A DNA stretch of 64,000 nucleotides from an uncultured Prevotellaceae bacterium. Lineage in GTDB: Bacteria > Bacteroidota > Bacteroidia > Bacteroidales > Bacteroidaceae. The notes below the pieces were generated by a model that saw nothing but the letters and a program-made list of their open reading frames with translations, did no database searches and was not told the DNA's origin. The stretch covers positions 62,001-126,000 of the forward strand of contig OMRP01000008.1 in NCBI GenBank assembly GCA_900313615.1, given 5' to 3'. Both the position numbers and the translations under genes were made by a program. Positions 27,808 to 42,296 of the stretch are shown here, one piece after another; the stretch's first letter is position 1, and each line of letters begins with the position of its first letter.

Positions 27808-27953
27808 AAAAGGGTTCTTAGCAGCAGCATATTGAGAAGACGCATCTGAGTGATGCTGATGCCTCCTTTGGGTCCTTTTGCTTTCGAATAACGTAGAAAC
27901 GCCACTTACCATATAGGAATGGTTCAAATAACAGTCTCTTAAATTTTCCTTAA

Positions 27954-29708
27954 ATGTCCATGTTCAAAACACTCTATCGACAAATTGGAGAATACAAAAA
28001 GGCATCCATGCTCACGCCAGTATACACTTCACTCGAAGTGGTGATGGATGTACTCATACCCTATGTTACGGCGATGCTTATCGACAGGGGTATCAATGCT
28101 GGCAACATGTCGAATGTTTATCTCTATGGGGCGGTCATGATAGGAATGGCTTTTCTTAGCCTTTTCTTCGGTATCATGGCCGGACGATATGCTGCCTATG
28201 CCTCGTCAGGATTTGCTGCCAACCTGCGGAAAGCGATGTATCGGAACATACAGACTTTCTCGTTTTCCGACATCGACAAATATAGCACGTCGGGGTTGGT
28301 GACACGTATGACGACCGATGTGTCTAACTTGCAGAATGCTTACCAACAGATACTGCGTGTAACGGTACGAGCGCCTTACCGGCTCATCCTGAGCATTTTC
28401 ATGTGTTTCCTCATAGACAGACGCCTGAGTATCATCTTCTTTGTGGCGATGCTCATCCTGGGGGTGGTGCTCTATTTTGTAATCTCCCGTGTGGCGCGTC
28501 TCTTCTCGCAGGTGTTTGTGAAATATGACGAGCTGAATGCGTCGGTTCAGGAAAATGTGGCTGGCATACGCGTGGTCAAAGCGTTTGTGCGCGAGGACTA
28601 TGAAAACAAGAAATTCGCCAAGGCGGCGGTAGGGCTGTACAAACTCTATGTCAAGGCGGAGAGTCTCATGGCTGTCAACCATCCGGTGATGAATCTCGTG
28701 GTATATGGTTGTATCATTGCCCTGTCGTGGTTCGGTGCACAATTTGTGGTGGGGGGAACACTCACCACGGGTGAGTTGACTTCGCTCTTCACCTATGTCA
28801 TGAGCATCCTGATGTCGCTCATGATGCTCAGCATGATTTTCGTCATGTTAACACAGAGTGCGGCAAGTGCCAAACGTGTGGCGGAGGTGATTGAGGAGGA
28901 GGCTGACATCACCAACCCGGAACAACCGCTCACCGAGGTGGCCGATGGGCGGGTCGACTTCAACGAGGTGTCGTTCGCCTATAAGTCGGGTAGTGGTGAA
29001 TATGCGCTCAGCCGCATCAACTTGCACATCCGTTCGGGCGAGACGGTGGGCATCATTGGTGGCACGGGCAGCGGAAAATCGTCGGTGGTGACGCTCATCA
29101 GTCGACTCTACGATGTGTCGCGAGGTAGCCTGTGTGTGGGCGGAAAAGACGTGCGCCGTTATGACCTCACAACATTGCGCAATGCGGTGTCGGTGGTGTT
29201 GCAGAAAAATGTGCTTTTTTCGGGAACAGTGCTCGACAACTTGAGATGGGGTAACCCTGATGCGACACTCGAAGAGTGCCGAGAGGCATGCCGACTGGCA
29301 CAGGCGGATGAGTTCGTCAGCCAGATGCCCAATGGATATAACACGGTTATTGAACAAGGTGGCGTCAATGTGTCGGGCGGACAGAAACAGCGTCTGTGCA
29401 TCGCGCGGGCACTGCTCAAGAAACCGAAAGTCCTGGTGCTCGACGACTCCACAAGTGCGTGCGACACGGCTACGGATGCGAAAATACGAAAAGCGTTCCG
29501 TGAGGATATACCTGATGTCACCAAAATCATCATCGCCCAACGCATCGCAAGTGTAAAAGATTGCGACCGTATAGTGGTGATGGACAACGGTAAGGTGTGT
29601 GGATTCAACACGCATGAGAAACTGCTTCAAGAGAATAAGATTTACCAGGAAATCTGCCAGATACAGGAAGAGGATGGCGGTGACTTCGATGAAAAACATA
29701 AAAAGTAA
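27954..29708 (+). CDS. ABC exporter half-transporter, degenerate-site subunit
   Basis: 584 residues: six membrane helices (about 20-310) fused to an ATPase domain. Walker A is GGTGSGKSS near 370 and the signature is VSGGQKQR near 475. Walker B ends VLVLDDSTS, with Asp in place of the catalytic Glu, and the H-loop is IIIAQRIAS, with Gln in place of His. These changes define the degenerate-site subunit of heterodimeric exporters such as TM287/288 and BmrCD. The partner starts 5 bp after the stop. Substrate unknown; drugs or lipids are typical. Confidence 0.93.
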   Translation: MSMFKTLYRQIGEYKKASMLTPVYTSLEVVMDVLIPYVTAMLIDRGINAGNMSNVYLYGAVMIGMAFLSLFFGIMAGRYAAYASSGFAANLRKAMYRNIQTFSFSDIDKYSTSGLVTRMTTDVSNLQNAYQQILRVTVRAPYRLILSIFMCFLIDRRLSIIFFVAMLILGVVLYFVISRVARLFSQVFVKYDELNASVQENVAGIRVVKAFVREDYENKKFAKAAVGLYKLYVKAESLMAVNHPVMNLVVYGCIIALSWFGAQFVVGGTLTTGELTSLFTYVMSILMSLMMLSMIFVMLTQSAASAKRVAEVIEEEADITNPEQPLTEVADGRVDFNEVSFAYKSGSGEYALSRINLHIRSGETVGIIGGTGSGKSSVVTLISRLYDVSRGSLCVGGKDVRRYDLTTLRNAVSVVLQKNVLFSGTVLDNLRWGNPDATLEECREACRLAQADEFVSQMPNGYNTVIEQGGVNVSGGQKQRLCIARALLKKPKVLVLDDSTSACDTATDAKIRKAFREDIPDVTKIIIAQRIASVKDCDRIVVMDNGKVCGFNTHEKLLQENKIYQEICQIQEEDGGDFDEKHKK

Positions 29709-29713
29709 AGGCC

Positions 29714-33945
<4,232 letters not shown>

Positions 33946-33981
33946 TTCCTATAGCTACTATTCATCAGTCATCATTCTTCA

Positions 33982-34659
33982 ATGTTCAACTTCATCGTAT
34001 CAAAAGAAATAAAAACCGTATGCCCCAACTTTGTGGGTGCCGCCGTAGAAGCTTATGTAGAAAACACTCCCTACAGCGAACCGCTGTGGCAGGAGATAAA
34101 TGCCATGGGGGAGAAATACCGTACCACACTCACCACAGAGTCGCTAAAACATCTCTCGGGAATTGAGGCGACAAGGCGTGTTTATAGAGCGTGTGGCAAG
34201 GACCCTTCGCGTTATCGTCCTGCTTCTGAAGCGCTCATCAGGCGCATGCTTCAGGGCAAGCCGCTTTATCAGATAGATACGTTGGTCGACCTCGTCAATT
34301 TGGCAAGCATAGCATACGGCTATAGTATTGGAGGCTTCGATGCTGACAAAATCGTGGGCGACACATTGACCTTGGGCATCGGACGTGAGGGAGAACCTTA
34401 CGAGGGTATTGGAAGGGGCATGCTGAATATCGCCGGCCTGCCTGTTTATCGTGATGAAATAGGAGGAGTCGGCACTCCTACCAGCGACAATGAACGTACG
34501 AAAATCGACATCAACACGTCTCATCTCCTCGTTCTCATCAATGGTTATGACGGTCACGAACAACAAGTAAGAGCTAATGCCGAATACATCCTTTCACTCG
34601 TCGAAAAATACTGCCAAGGCCATTCCGCCCAATACCACATCTATGGAAAAAGCGAATGA
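33982..34659 (+). CDS. B3/B4 tRNA-binding-domain protein
   Basis: 225 residues with the B3/B4 domain found in the beta subunit of phenylalanyl-tRNA synthetase, here as a stand-alone protein. Landmarks are GIEATRRVYRACGKDPSRYRPASEALIRR, LVDLVNLASIAYGYSIGGFD and the GTPTSDNERTKI loop. Stand-alone members are proposed to edit or bind tRNA or amino acids; the function is not settled. It starts 36 bp after ligA. Its stop codon lies inside the terminator stem that follows. Confidence 0.88.
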   Translation: MFNFIVSKEIKTVCPNFVGAAVEAYVENTPYSEPLWQEINAMGEKYRTTLTTESLKHLSGIEATRRVYRACGKDPSRYRPASEALIRRMLQGKPLYQIDTLVDLVNLASIAYGYSIGGFDADKIVGDTLTLGIGREGEPYEGIGRGMLNIAGLPVYRDEIGGVGTPTSDNERTKIDINTSHLLVLINGYDGHEQQVRANAEYILSLVEKYCQGHSAQYHIYGKSE

Positions 34660-34685
34660 TGAGCATGTTCATCATTCGCTTTTTT
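34647..34685. terminator. Terminator overlapping the end of the B3/B4 gene
   Basis: AAAAAGCGAATGATGA (34647-34662) pairs with TCATCATTCGCTTTTT around a GCATGT loop. The TGA stop at 34657-34659 is in the left arm. Confidence 0.88.
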
Positions 34686-34686
34686 C

Positions 34687-34751
34687 CACCTTTACCTCTT
34701 TACCCTTTTACTTTTTTACCTTTTTATCCTTTTTCCCTTTTACCTTTTCAA
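34687..34751. repeat. TTTTACC/TTTTTACC microsatellite at the end of cmk
   Basis: About 65 bp built from CTTTTTACC, CCTTTTAC and TTTTATCC pieces. On the reverse strand it encodes the lysine-rich C-terminus of cmk (GKKDKKVKK) and its TAA stop. Confidence 0.75.
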
Positions 34752-35424
34752 GATATTTCTCATACAACCATTCATTCTGCTCAGGAATAGTCATCTCGCT
34801 ATTATCGAGAATCAGCGCATCGTCGGCAGGACGCAATGGAGCCACTTCGCGGTGCGAATCAATATAGTCGCGCTCTTGTACATTCTTCAGAATCTCGTCG
34901 TAGTCGGCTTCTTCACCCTTGCCTAGCAATTCCTTATAACGACGTTCGGCACGGACCTCGGCGCGGGCAGTGACAAACACCTTCAGCTCGGCGTCAGGGA
35001 ACACCACGGTACCAATATCGCGACCGTCCATCACCAGCCCTTTGTCTTTGCCCATCGCTTGTTGTTGGCGAACCATGTCCTCCCTAACGAAGGGCAGGGC
35101 GGCGATGGCACTCACATGCGACGATACTTCCATGCCACGAATCTCGTCTTCCACACGCTCACCGTTCAGGTAGGTGTCGGGTTTGCCTGTTTCCTCGTTC
35201 AACTGGAAGGAAATAATAATGTCTCCCATCGATTCTTGCAGACGCTCTGTGTCGATGGCTCCATCTTCGGCGATAATGCCATTGCGCAGTGCATATAGGG
35301 TGACGGCACGGTACATCGCACCGGTGTCTACATAAATATAACTGATTTTACGGGCCAAATCCTTGGCCATCGTGCTCTTGCCACAAGATGAGTGGCCATC
35401 AATAGCAATCGTTATCTTTTTCAT
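34708..35424 (-). CDS. cmk: Cytidylate kinase
   Basis: 238 residues. Phosphorylates CMP/dCMP with ATP. The P-loop is [11 protein letters not shown] near residue 6, followed by [11 protein letters not shown] and the substrate-binding block [22 protein letters not shown] near 133. The C-terminal ten residues are lysine-rich and come from the adjacent TTTTACC microsatellite, so they are probably not part of the conserved fold. It lies downstream of porQ on the same strand, an order I recall from other Bacteroidales. Confidence 0.96.
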   Translation of the reverse strand: MKKITIAIDGHSSCGKSTMAKDLARKISYIYVDTGAMYRAVTLYALRNGIIAEDGAIDTERLQESMGDIIISFQLNEETGKPDTYLNGERVEDEIRGMEVSSHVSAIAALPFVREDMVRQQQAMGKDKGLVMDGRDIGTVVFPDAELKVFVTARAEVRAERRYKELLGKGEEADYDEILKNVQERDYIDSHREVAPLRPADDALILDNSEMTIPEQNEWLYEKYLEKVKGKKDKKVKK

Positions 35425-35439
35425 AATATGATGTTTTTT

Positions 35440-35473
35440 ACTCTTTTCCTTTTTTTTACCCTTTTACCTTTCT
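35440..35473. repeat. TTTTACCC microsatellite between porQ and cmk
   Basis: TTTTTTACC, CTTTTACC and related pieces fill the 47-bp gap right after the porQ stop. Third occurrence of the same stop-associated repeat. Confidence 0.65.
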
Positions 35474-36416
35474 ACAAAGTAAACGCCGCATTCACCAATA
35501 TCGACGATGATGACACATGGTATTTGCCGTAGGCGATGTTCAGTTTGAATCGTTCCAACTCGATACCTCCACCCAAAGTGATGCCGGCACCATGGCTGCT
35601 CACGTTCTCGCCATCGCTCACACCCATCTCGTCGGCGCGACGGAAATTATAGCCGGCACCTAACCAGATATTTTGCGACAACAACACATCGACACCTGCC
35701 GACAAGTGGTTCACAAATCGGTAGTCCCAATGGGTGAGGTCGCTTAGGGTGGCGCTCAGACGGAAAGGGGCTCCGGTGAGTTTCTTGCTCACACCCAACA
35801 TCAAGTCGAAGGGCAGACGGTCATATTCGTCGTTATAGGCTTTCAGTTGACCACCAAGATTCTTCGCCACAGCGGATATTGACCATTCCCGCTCGGGATC
35901 GTAATAATTCAAGCCCAGGTCCACACACATGGCCAATGAATTATAGTCGCCAAGGTAACTCGTGATAAACTTGGCGCTGATGCCACCGGCAATACGTTCC
36001 GACAGGTCGTATGCGATATAGGCGGCGATGGAGATGTCTTTGGCGCTGAACTCACCGGTGATGGTGCCGTCGACGGTGGTCTCTTTCATCTTACCGTAGT
36101 CTAAAAACTGACCACTAACACCTATCGACACTTTTTTGATATCCCAGTTATAGGTGGCACTGCCGGTGTTGGCTCCTTTCATGTAGTTCATGTAGTTCAG
36201 ACCGATGGTCTTGCTGTTCACAGAACGCAATAATGCGGGGTTGGAGAAGATGAGCGAGGCGTCGTCTTCCACCAACGTGATGTTGTCACCTCCCAACGCG
36301 GCACCATGGGCACTCACGGGCAGGCGGAGAAAATTATAGGCTGTACGGCTCTCTTGGGCACTAAGCGACAAGGCGACCGACAGCAGGAACAGCAATATCG
36401 TGGCTTTTTTCGTCAT
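35472..36416 (-). CDS. porQ: PorQ-like outer-membrane protein of type IX secretion
   Basis: 314 residues with a signal peptide (MTKKATILLFLLSVALSLSA). The mature N-terminus FLRLPVSAHGAALGGDNITLVEDDASLIFSNPALL is the hallmark of the PorQ family. It continues as an FadL-like barrel with LGLNYYDPEREWSISAVAKNLGGQL and ends LAYGKYHVSSSSILVNAAF-like. PorQ is associated with the T9SS attachment complex with PorU, PorV and PorZ; it helps to move C-terminal-signal proteins to the cell surface. It precedes cmk on the same strand. Confidence 0.9.
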   Translation of the reverse strand: MTKKATILLFLLSVALSLSAQESRTAYNFLRLPVSAHGAALGGDNITLVEDDASLIFSNPALLRSVNSKTIGLNYMNYMKGANTGSATYNWDIKKVSIGVSGQFLDYGKMKETTVDGTITGEFSAKDISIAAYIAYDLSERIAGGISAKFITSYLGDYNSLAMCVDLGLNYYDPEREWSISAVAKNLGGQLKAYNDEYDRLPFDLMLGVSKKLTGAPFRLSATLSDLTHWDYRFVNHLSAGVDVLLSQNIWLGAGYNFRRADEMGVSDGENVSSHGAGITLGGGIELERFKLNIAYGKYHVSSSSILVNAAFTL

Positions 36417-36434
36417 GATGGCTTAATTTCTCGG

Positions 36435-36442
36435 CAAAGTTA
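36435..36442 (-). promoter_or_regulatory. -7 box for porQ
   Basis: The reverse strand reads TAACTTTG, 18 bp before the start codon at 36416. Confidence 0.6.
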
Positions 36443-36465
36443 CACCTTTTTTCAAATACTTGAGT

Positions 36466-36473
36466 TATTTTTG
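36466..36473 (+). promoter_or_regulatory. -7 box for the TonB-like gene
   Basis: TATTTTTG, 85 bp before ATG 36558, back to back with the porQ promoter. Confidence 0.55.
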
Positions 36474-36557
36474 CAGGTGATTTAGATGATTATATAACGA
36501 AAAGGGCGCGCGTTTATTGGATGATGCTCTTAAAATAATTGTTTATCACCTGGATAT

Positions 36558-37271
36558 ATGGAAGTAAAGAAATCGACGGCGGCTTCGCTAGAACACCAAC
36601 GCCCAACAGCGTTCCTCATGGGAATGGTGCTTGCCTTGGCATTGTTCGTGGCGGCCATCGAGTTCCACTCGTCGGATGAGGATGTCGCTGTCGGTGATGA
36701 TGCTTTCGACGAGATGGCGTCGGACATGGAGATGGTGCCGGCCATCGATCCGCTCGACATGGTGGTGGCAATGACACAGCCGGAGGTGCCGGCGGTGCGC
36801 ATCAATCCAGTGGAGACGGTGACCACGGAGGAGAACCCGATAGAGGAGGCATTGTCGAATGCGGGCGAGGATGAGATACCTGTCGTGAAAACTGAACAGG
36901 CCCAGCCAACACCGACCACGGATGCCAAACCGCTCATGGTGGATGCCGACAACAACGAGGTCGTGCTGCGTATCGTCCAACAGTATCCTGAATTTCCCGG
37001 GGGAATGGTGCAATTCATCAAATGGCTCACAGACAATTTGCAGTACCCCCTGCCGGCAAGACAGAGAAAATTACAGGGGACGGTGGTAACTACCTTCGTG
37101 GTCAATAAAGATGGGTCTATCGCCGATGCCAAGGTATTGCATGGCGTTGACCCGCTGCTCGATAGAGAAGCGCTGCGTGTGCTCAACATGATGCCACCAT
37201 GGTCACCGGGACAAAACGAAGGGAAACCATGCCGAACCCTCGTCCGTCTCCCCATCGTTTTTAAAATCTAA
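36558..37271 (+). CDS. Energy transducer TonB-family protein
   Basis: 237 residues. One membrane helix (AFLMGMVLALALFVAAIEF, about 18-36), a long acidic/Pro periplasmic linker with many Glu, Val and Pro (about 40-140), and a TonB C-terminal domain: YPEFPGGMVQFIKWL, QGTVVTTFVVNKDGSIADAKVL, EALRVLNMMPPWSPGQ. It would connect the inner membrane to TonB-dependent receptors; no ExbB/ExbD genes are nearby. The linker is acidic where classical TonB has Pro-Lys repeats. Confidence 0.9.
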   Translation: MEVKKSTAASLEHQRPTAFLMGMVLALALFVAAIEFHSSDEDVAVGDDAFDEMASDMEMVPAIDPLDMVVAMTQPEVPAVRINPVETVTTEENPIEEALSNAGEDEIPVVKTEQAQPTPTTDAKPLMVDADNNEVVLRIVQQYPEFPGGMVQFIKWLTDNLQYPLPARQRKLQGTVVTTFVVNKDGSIADAKVLHGVDPLLDREALRVLNMMPPWSPGQNEGKPCRTLVRLPIVFKI

Positions 37272-37341
37272 TCGTAACTCATCACTCGTAACTCATCACT
37301 CATCACTCGTAACTCATCACTCGTAACTCGTAACTCATCAC
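37271..37341 (+). repeat. Array of CGTAACTCATCACT repeats before the polyprenyl synthase
   Basis: About 70 bp made of CGTAACTCATCACT, CATCACT and CGTAACT blocks, filling the whole gap between the TonB-like gene and ATG 37343. It is related to 4550-4574. Read on the other strand it is rich in ATGAG and GTTACGAGT. Confidence 0.75.
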
Positions 37342-37342
37342 C

Positions 37343-38314
37343 ATGACTTCACAAGAAATTCTATCACTTGTCAACGAACACCTACAGACCATAGGTAAGG
37401 ACCACCAACCTTCCACGCTCTACGAACCCATTCAGTATGTGCTCACCTTGGGAGGGAAACGTATTCGTCCTATGCTGATGATGCTCTCGTATGGCCTTTT
37501 CAAGGATAACCCGGAAAACATTCTCTCGGCGGCGACTGCCCTGGAGACGTATCATAACTTCACGTTGCTCCACGACGACCTTATGGATAATGCCGATATG
37601 CGACGCGGACAACTCACTGTGCACAAACGGTGGGATGCCAATACGGCGATCCTCTCGGGCGATGCCATGATTATTCTGGCATATAAAGGTATGTGCGATT
37701 GCGATATATCGAAACAGAAAGAGGTGCTCGACCTGTTCAATCAAACATCGCTGGAAATCATGATCGGTCAACAGTACGACATGGACTTCGAACGGCGCAT
37801 GGATGTGGCGGAAGAGGAATATATCGAGATGATACGGCTGAAAACCAGTGTGCTATTGGCGTGCGCCATGAAAATGGGAGCGATATTGGCGGATGCGCCT
37901 GCTGATGACCAAACGAGATTGTATAAATGTGGCGAACGACTAGGCTTGGCGTTTCAGCTACAAGACGACTTCCTTGATGTCTACGGCGATCCAAAAGTGT
38001 TCGGGAAGAATATCGGCGGTGATATCCTTTCCAATAAAAAGACATATATGCTCATCAATGCCTTCAATCTGGCCAACGAACGGCAACGTGAGGAATTGAC
38101 ACGTTGGGTGGAGTGTACTGATTTCAATCCACAGGAGAAAATAGCGGCGGTCACACGATTGTATGATGAGATAGGGGTGGCTGACATGGCTCAAAAACGC
38201 ATCAAGGCTTATTTCTCGGAATGTAAAGAATACCTCGACCAAGTGCAACTGCCCGAAAAGAAAAAACAACAACTCGTTGATTATATCAACGGGATGATGG
38301 AAAGGGAATACTGA
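37343..38314 (+). CDS. Polyprenyl diphosphate synthase (trans type)
   Basis: 323 residues. Condenses isopentenyl diphosphate to make a trans-polyprenyl diphosphate, perhaps the side chain of menaquinone. The first Asp-rich motif is DDLMD at 78-82 in LLHDDLMDNADMRRG, and the second is DDFLD in LQDDFLDVYGDPKVFGKN near 220. GGKRIRPML near residue 37 binds substrate. Product length cannot be set from these motifs. Its stop overlaps the tatD start by one base. Confidence 0.95.
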   Translation: MTSQEILSLVNEHLQTIGKDHQPSTLYEPIQYVLTLGGKRIRPMLMMLSYGLFKDNPENILSAATALETYHNFTLLHDDLMDNADMRRGQLTVHKRWDANTAILSGDAMIILAYKGMCDCDISKQKEVLDLFNQTSLEIMIGQQYDMDFERRMDVAEEEYIEMIRLKTSVLLACAMKMGAILADAPADDQTRLYKCGERLGLAFQLQDDFLDVYGDPKVFGKNIGGDILSNKKTYMLINAFNLANERQREELTRWVECTDFNPQEKIAAVTRLYDEIGVADMAQKRIKAYFSECKEYLDQVQLPEKKKQQLVDYINGMMEREY

Positions 38315-39108
38315 TGCAGTTCATCGATACACATGCCCATCTCGATGGCGAGGAATTTGCCGATGACCGAGCGCAGGTAATGGCACGGGCGAAAGAAGCG
38401 GGAGCCATCAAGGTGCTCATTCCCGCTATTGACGTGTCGTCATGCCATACGGTGCTCAATACTTGTCGCCAGTTTCCTGATTTCGCCTTCCCCATGCTTG
38501 GACTGCATCCCGAAGAGGTGAAAGAAAACTGGCAATCGCAACTTGACGATATCTGGCTAGTGCTCTCTCAGCCTGAAGTGTTGCCATCGGTGGTGGCCAT
38601 CGGCGAGGTGGGCATCGACTATTACTGGAGCCGTGAATTTGAACAGCAACAGATAGAGGCTTTCGAACGACAAGTACAGTGGGCGGTGCAACTGCAATTG
38701 CCGCTGATGATTCATTGCCGTAAAGGACAGCAACAGGTGGTGTCTATCCTGAAAAGATATAAAGACCAACTGTCGGGCGGGGTGTTCCACTGCTTCACGG
38801 GTAATGCCAACGAAGCGGCTGAGTTGCTGCAATTCGATAATTTCGTGTTGGGCATCGGTGGCGTGTTGACGTTTAAGAAAAGCCATCTGCCGGAGGTGTT
38901 GGCTTCCACGGTGCCACTTGACAGAGTGGTGCTTGAAACGGATGCACCTTATATGGCCCCCGTACCCATGCGAGGCAAACGCAACGAGAGTGCTTTCGTC
39001 ACGCACGTCATCACCAAGATGGCGGAATCCTATAACCTCACCGAAGAGGAAATAGCCACCCAGACCACGCTCAACGCTTACCGCATCTTCCCTAAATTGC
39101 TCCACTAA
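38314..39108 (+). CDS. TatD-family metal-dependent DNase
   Basis: 264 residues. TIM-barrel hydrolase of the TatD/YcfH group. Metal ligands are seen in FIDTHAHLDGEEF (residues 3-15), the Glu of AIGEVGIDYYW near 92-102, MIHCRKGQQQ near 130, VFHCFTGNANEA near 155 and LETDAPYMAPVP near 208. It starts at ATG 38314 by a one-base overlap (TGATG) with the polyprenyl synthase and is therefore translationally coupled. Likely 3'-5' exonuclease activity by family. Confidence 0.95.
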   Translation: MQFIDTHAHLDGEEFADDRAQVMARAKEAGAIKVLIPAIDVSSCHTVLNTCRQFPDFAFPMLGLHPEEVKENWQSQLDDIWLVLSQPEVLPSVVAIGEVGIDYYWSREFEQQQIEAFERQVQWAVQLQLPLMIHCRKGQQQVVSILKRYKDQLSGGVFHCFTGNANEAAELLQFDNFVLGIGGVLTFKKSHLPEVLASTVPLDRVVLETDAPYMAPVPMRGKRNESAFVTHVITKMAESYNLTEEEIATQTTLNAYRIFPKLLH

Positions 39109-39177
39109 TCTTTATTAGCGTTCAATATACAACATTCAATATTCTATATTCAACGTTAATCTCTACTTTCCCCTAGC

Positions 39178-40572
39178 ATGATACTTTCCACCCTCCTTTA
39201 CCACCACAAGACTTCTTTTACCCTCCTTTTCCGTCACAAGGTATTTTTTCCCCTCCTTTTCCAAAGGAGGGGCAGGGGTGGTTTGTCAAATACGCTACCT
39301 TCCGCTTTCCTTTTCCTCCTGACAATTCTCACACTCTCCTCCCTCCCCGCCATCTCTTCTGCATCAACACCGCCACCACCGCCTTCCGACTCACTGCGTC
39401 ATTGGGGCTTCTCCTTCATAGCCAGTCCCTCACGAGCATTGGTTATGGACAGTTACCAACGCAAATGGCAGAAAGGAAAAAGCAACACCTCCGTGGCCCT
39501 CGAATTGTCCTACAGCAGTCTCCCTTCCGACAGCAACCAGTATGCGGCTGACTTCGGCTATCCCACTTTGAGCCTTGGACTGAAATACAGTTGGAACCAT
39601 GGGGTGACGATGCAACGTACGGAAGACCCAGCATGGGGCTTGGCAGAGATGGTCGACTATGAATCACGCATGGGCAACGCGCTGATGATTTATGGGCGCT
39701 TCGCTCGGCCTTTTTACCGAGGAAATAGGTGGGAGATAGACTATTCTTTCGATTTCGGTGCCGGTTATACTGCAACGAAATACAATCCTAATAATAATGT
39801 AGATAACGAGCTGATAGGTTCGCATTGGAATATCTATTTTGGTGCTGGGCTGCATGCCACCTACCGCGTGGCTCGACAATGGGGCGTGCGCATGGGTGTC
39901 GACTACTGGCACCTGAGCAATGGGGCGCTCTACCGACCGAACAAGGGGGCGAATTTCGTGGGACCGTCCTTGGGCGTCGTCTATTATCCTTATTATGAGC
40001 AAGTGCTCCATCCCGACCCGATGCTGCGTTCCCGTCATTTCAAAGGTTATTGGTTCTCGCGCGTAGCGCTTACCCTAGGTGCAAAGACGCTGAATGAGGA
40101 CTGGCAACGAACGCAGTTTCAAACACCCAAAGGTGACCCCGACTATCGTACGTCTCATTTCAAACTCTATCCGGCCTATGCTGTGCAACTCGATGTCATG
40201 CGTCGTTATGCGCTACGGTGGGCGAGTGGTATAGGACTCGACCTCTTCTACGGCTCCTACAGCGACCATGTCAAGGAACTCGACGAGGAGGCCGGGCATA
40301 CGGTCGACCACAGTCCGTGGTCGGTAGGCATAGCCGCGAAGCATGAGGTGTTTTATGGACGACTGCGGCTGCACATGTCATTGGGATTCTATCTCTACCG
40401 TAAGATGGGTGTCAACGCAAAAGAGATAGAACAACCCTATTATGAGCGCATAGGACTACATTATGAGATTCCCCATCTCGGAGGCCTTACCGTCGGTGCC
40501 AACGTGCAGGCGCACCGCACCAAGGCCGACCTAACAGAGATAGTCATTACCTATCCCTTCCTCAAATGGTAA
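39178..40572 (+). CDS. PagL-like (acyloxyacyl hydrolase family) outer-membrane protein
   Basis: 464 residues. The mature part (from about residue 60) looks like a beta-barrel of the lipid A 3-O-deacylase family. The active-site area HLSNGALYRPNKGANFVGPS (about 242-261) has the family His-x-Ser-Asn pattern, and strands such as YTATKYNPNNNVDNE precede it. It would trim an acyl chain from lipid A at the outer membrane. The signal sequence LPSAFLFLLTILTLSSLPA is near residue 40. The first 35 residues are coded by a dispersed CCCCTCC palindrome and CCACAAG repeats, so the true start may be TTG near 39283. Confidence 0.75.
   Translation: MILSTLLYHHKTSFTLLFRHKVFFPLLFQRRGRGGLSNTLPSAFLFLLTILTLSSLPAISSASTPPPPPSDSLRHWGFSFIASPSRALVMDSYQRKWQKGKSNTSVALELSYSSLPSDSNQYAADFGYPTLSLGLKYSWNHGVTMQRTEDPAWGLAEMVDYESRMGNALMIYGRFARPFYRGNRWEIDYSFDFGAGYTATKYNPNNNVDNELIGSHWNIYFGAGLHATYRVARQWGVRMGVDYWHLSNGALYRPNKGANFVGPSLGVVYYPYYEQVLHPDPMLRSRHFKGYWFSRVALTLGAKTLNEDWQRTQFQTPKGDPDYRTSHFKLYPAYAVQLDVMRRYALRWASGIGLDLFYGSYSDHVKELDEEAGHTVDHSPWSVGIAAKHEVFYGRLRLHMSLGFYLYRKMGVNAKEIEQPYYERIGLHYEIPHLGGLTVGANVQAHRTKADLTEIVITYPFLKW
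39250..39287. repeat. Dispersed palindrome inside the N-terminal codons of the PagL-like gene
   Basis: CCCCTCCTTTTCC and AAAGGAGGGGCAGGGGTGG followed by TTTGTCAAA. Closely related to 50222-50258, which continues TTTGTTAAA. Confidence 0.65.
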
Positions 40573-40650
40573 ACATCCTCGTCGTTGGCGTTTTGAGGAA
40601 AAGAGTGGGGCGGAATGTTAATGTTCTTTAACAAAAATGTTAGTATATTT

Positions 40651-40658
40651 TACTTTTG
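40651..40658 (+). promoter_or_regulatory. -7 box for the esterase at 40715
   Basis: TACTTTTG, 56 bp before ATG 40715. No clear -33 box. Confidence 0.5.
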
Positions 40659-40690
40659 CGTTCTTGTGGCGTCAAAATACAAATGTCTAA

Positions 40691-41947
<1,257 letters not shown>

Positions 41948-41953
41948 GAGTCA

Positions 41954-41989
41954 AAAAGAGAGTGTATCAAATCCGATACACTCTCTTTT
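41954..41989. terminator. Terminator of the esterase, bidirectional
   Basis: AAAAGAGAGTGTATC (41954-41968) pairs with GATACACTCTCTTTT (41975-41989) around AAATCC. It also lies at the 3' side of the convergent tRNA gene. Confidence 0.9.
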
Positions 41990-41997
41990 CTTTTCAG

Positions 41998-42085
41998 CGG
42001 AAAGGATAGGATTCGAACCTACGAACCGGTTTCGCCGGTTACACGCTTTCCAGGCGTGCCTCTTCAGCCACTCGAGCACCTTTCC
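41998..42085 (-). tRNA. tRNA-Ser (anticodon GGA)
   Basis: Read on the reverse strand: acceptor GGAAAGG pairs with CCTTTCC at the other end. The anticodon stem-loop is CACGC-CTGGAAA-GCGTG (anticodon GGA, reading UCC/UCU). A long variable arm with an ACCGG/CCGGT stem and a T-arm GGTTCGAATCC complete a class II serine tRNA of 88 nt including the discriminator base. The CCA end is not encoded. A -7 box TACCTTTG lies at 42108-42101 on its strand. Confidence 0.95.
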
Positions 42086-42100
42086 TTGTAAATGCGGATG

Positions 42101-42108
42101 CAAAGGTA
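42101..42108 (-). promoter_or_regulatory. -7 box for tRNA-Ser
   Basis: The reverse strand reads TACCTTTG, 15 bp upstream of the tRNA 5' end. Confidence 0.6.
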
Positions 42109-42200
42109 TGATTATTTTGGCTATTTGAAGAATTTTCCACCAAGTTTTTTCAAAAAACTTTTCTTTTTGCTTCTTTTCTGGGCAACCCAGTCAATACACA

Positions 42201-42232
42201 AAGTGGGGCGCGCCACAAGGCGCACCCCACTT
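42201..42232 (-). terminator. Terminator of the CE15 gene
   Basis: AAGTGGGGCGCGCC pairs with GGCGCACCCCACTT with one mismatch around an ACAA loop. On the reverse strand the stem is followed by TTGTGTATTG, a weak T tract. It lies 65 bp after the CE15 stop. Confidence 0.7.
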
Positions 42233-42296
42233 CTCTCTTGCGAAATAACGAGGTAATAACTACATAAAAACTAGCACTATTGCTGAATCATTCAAT

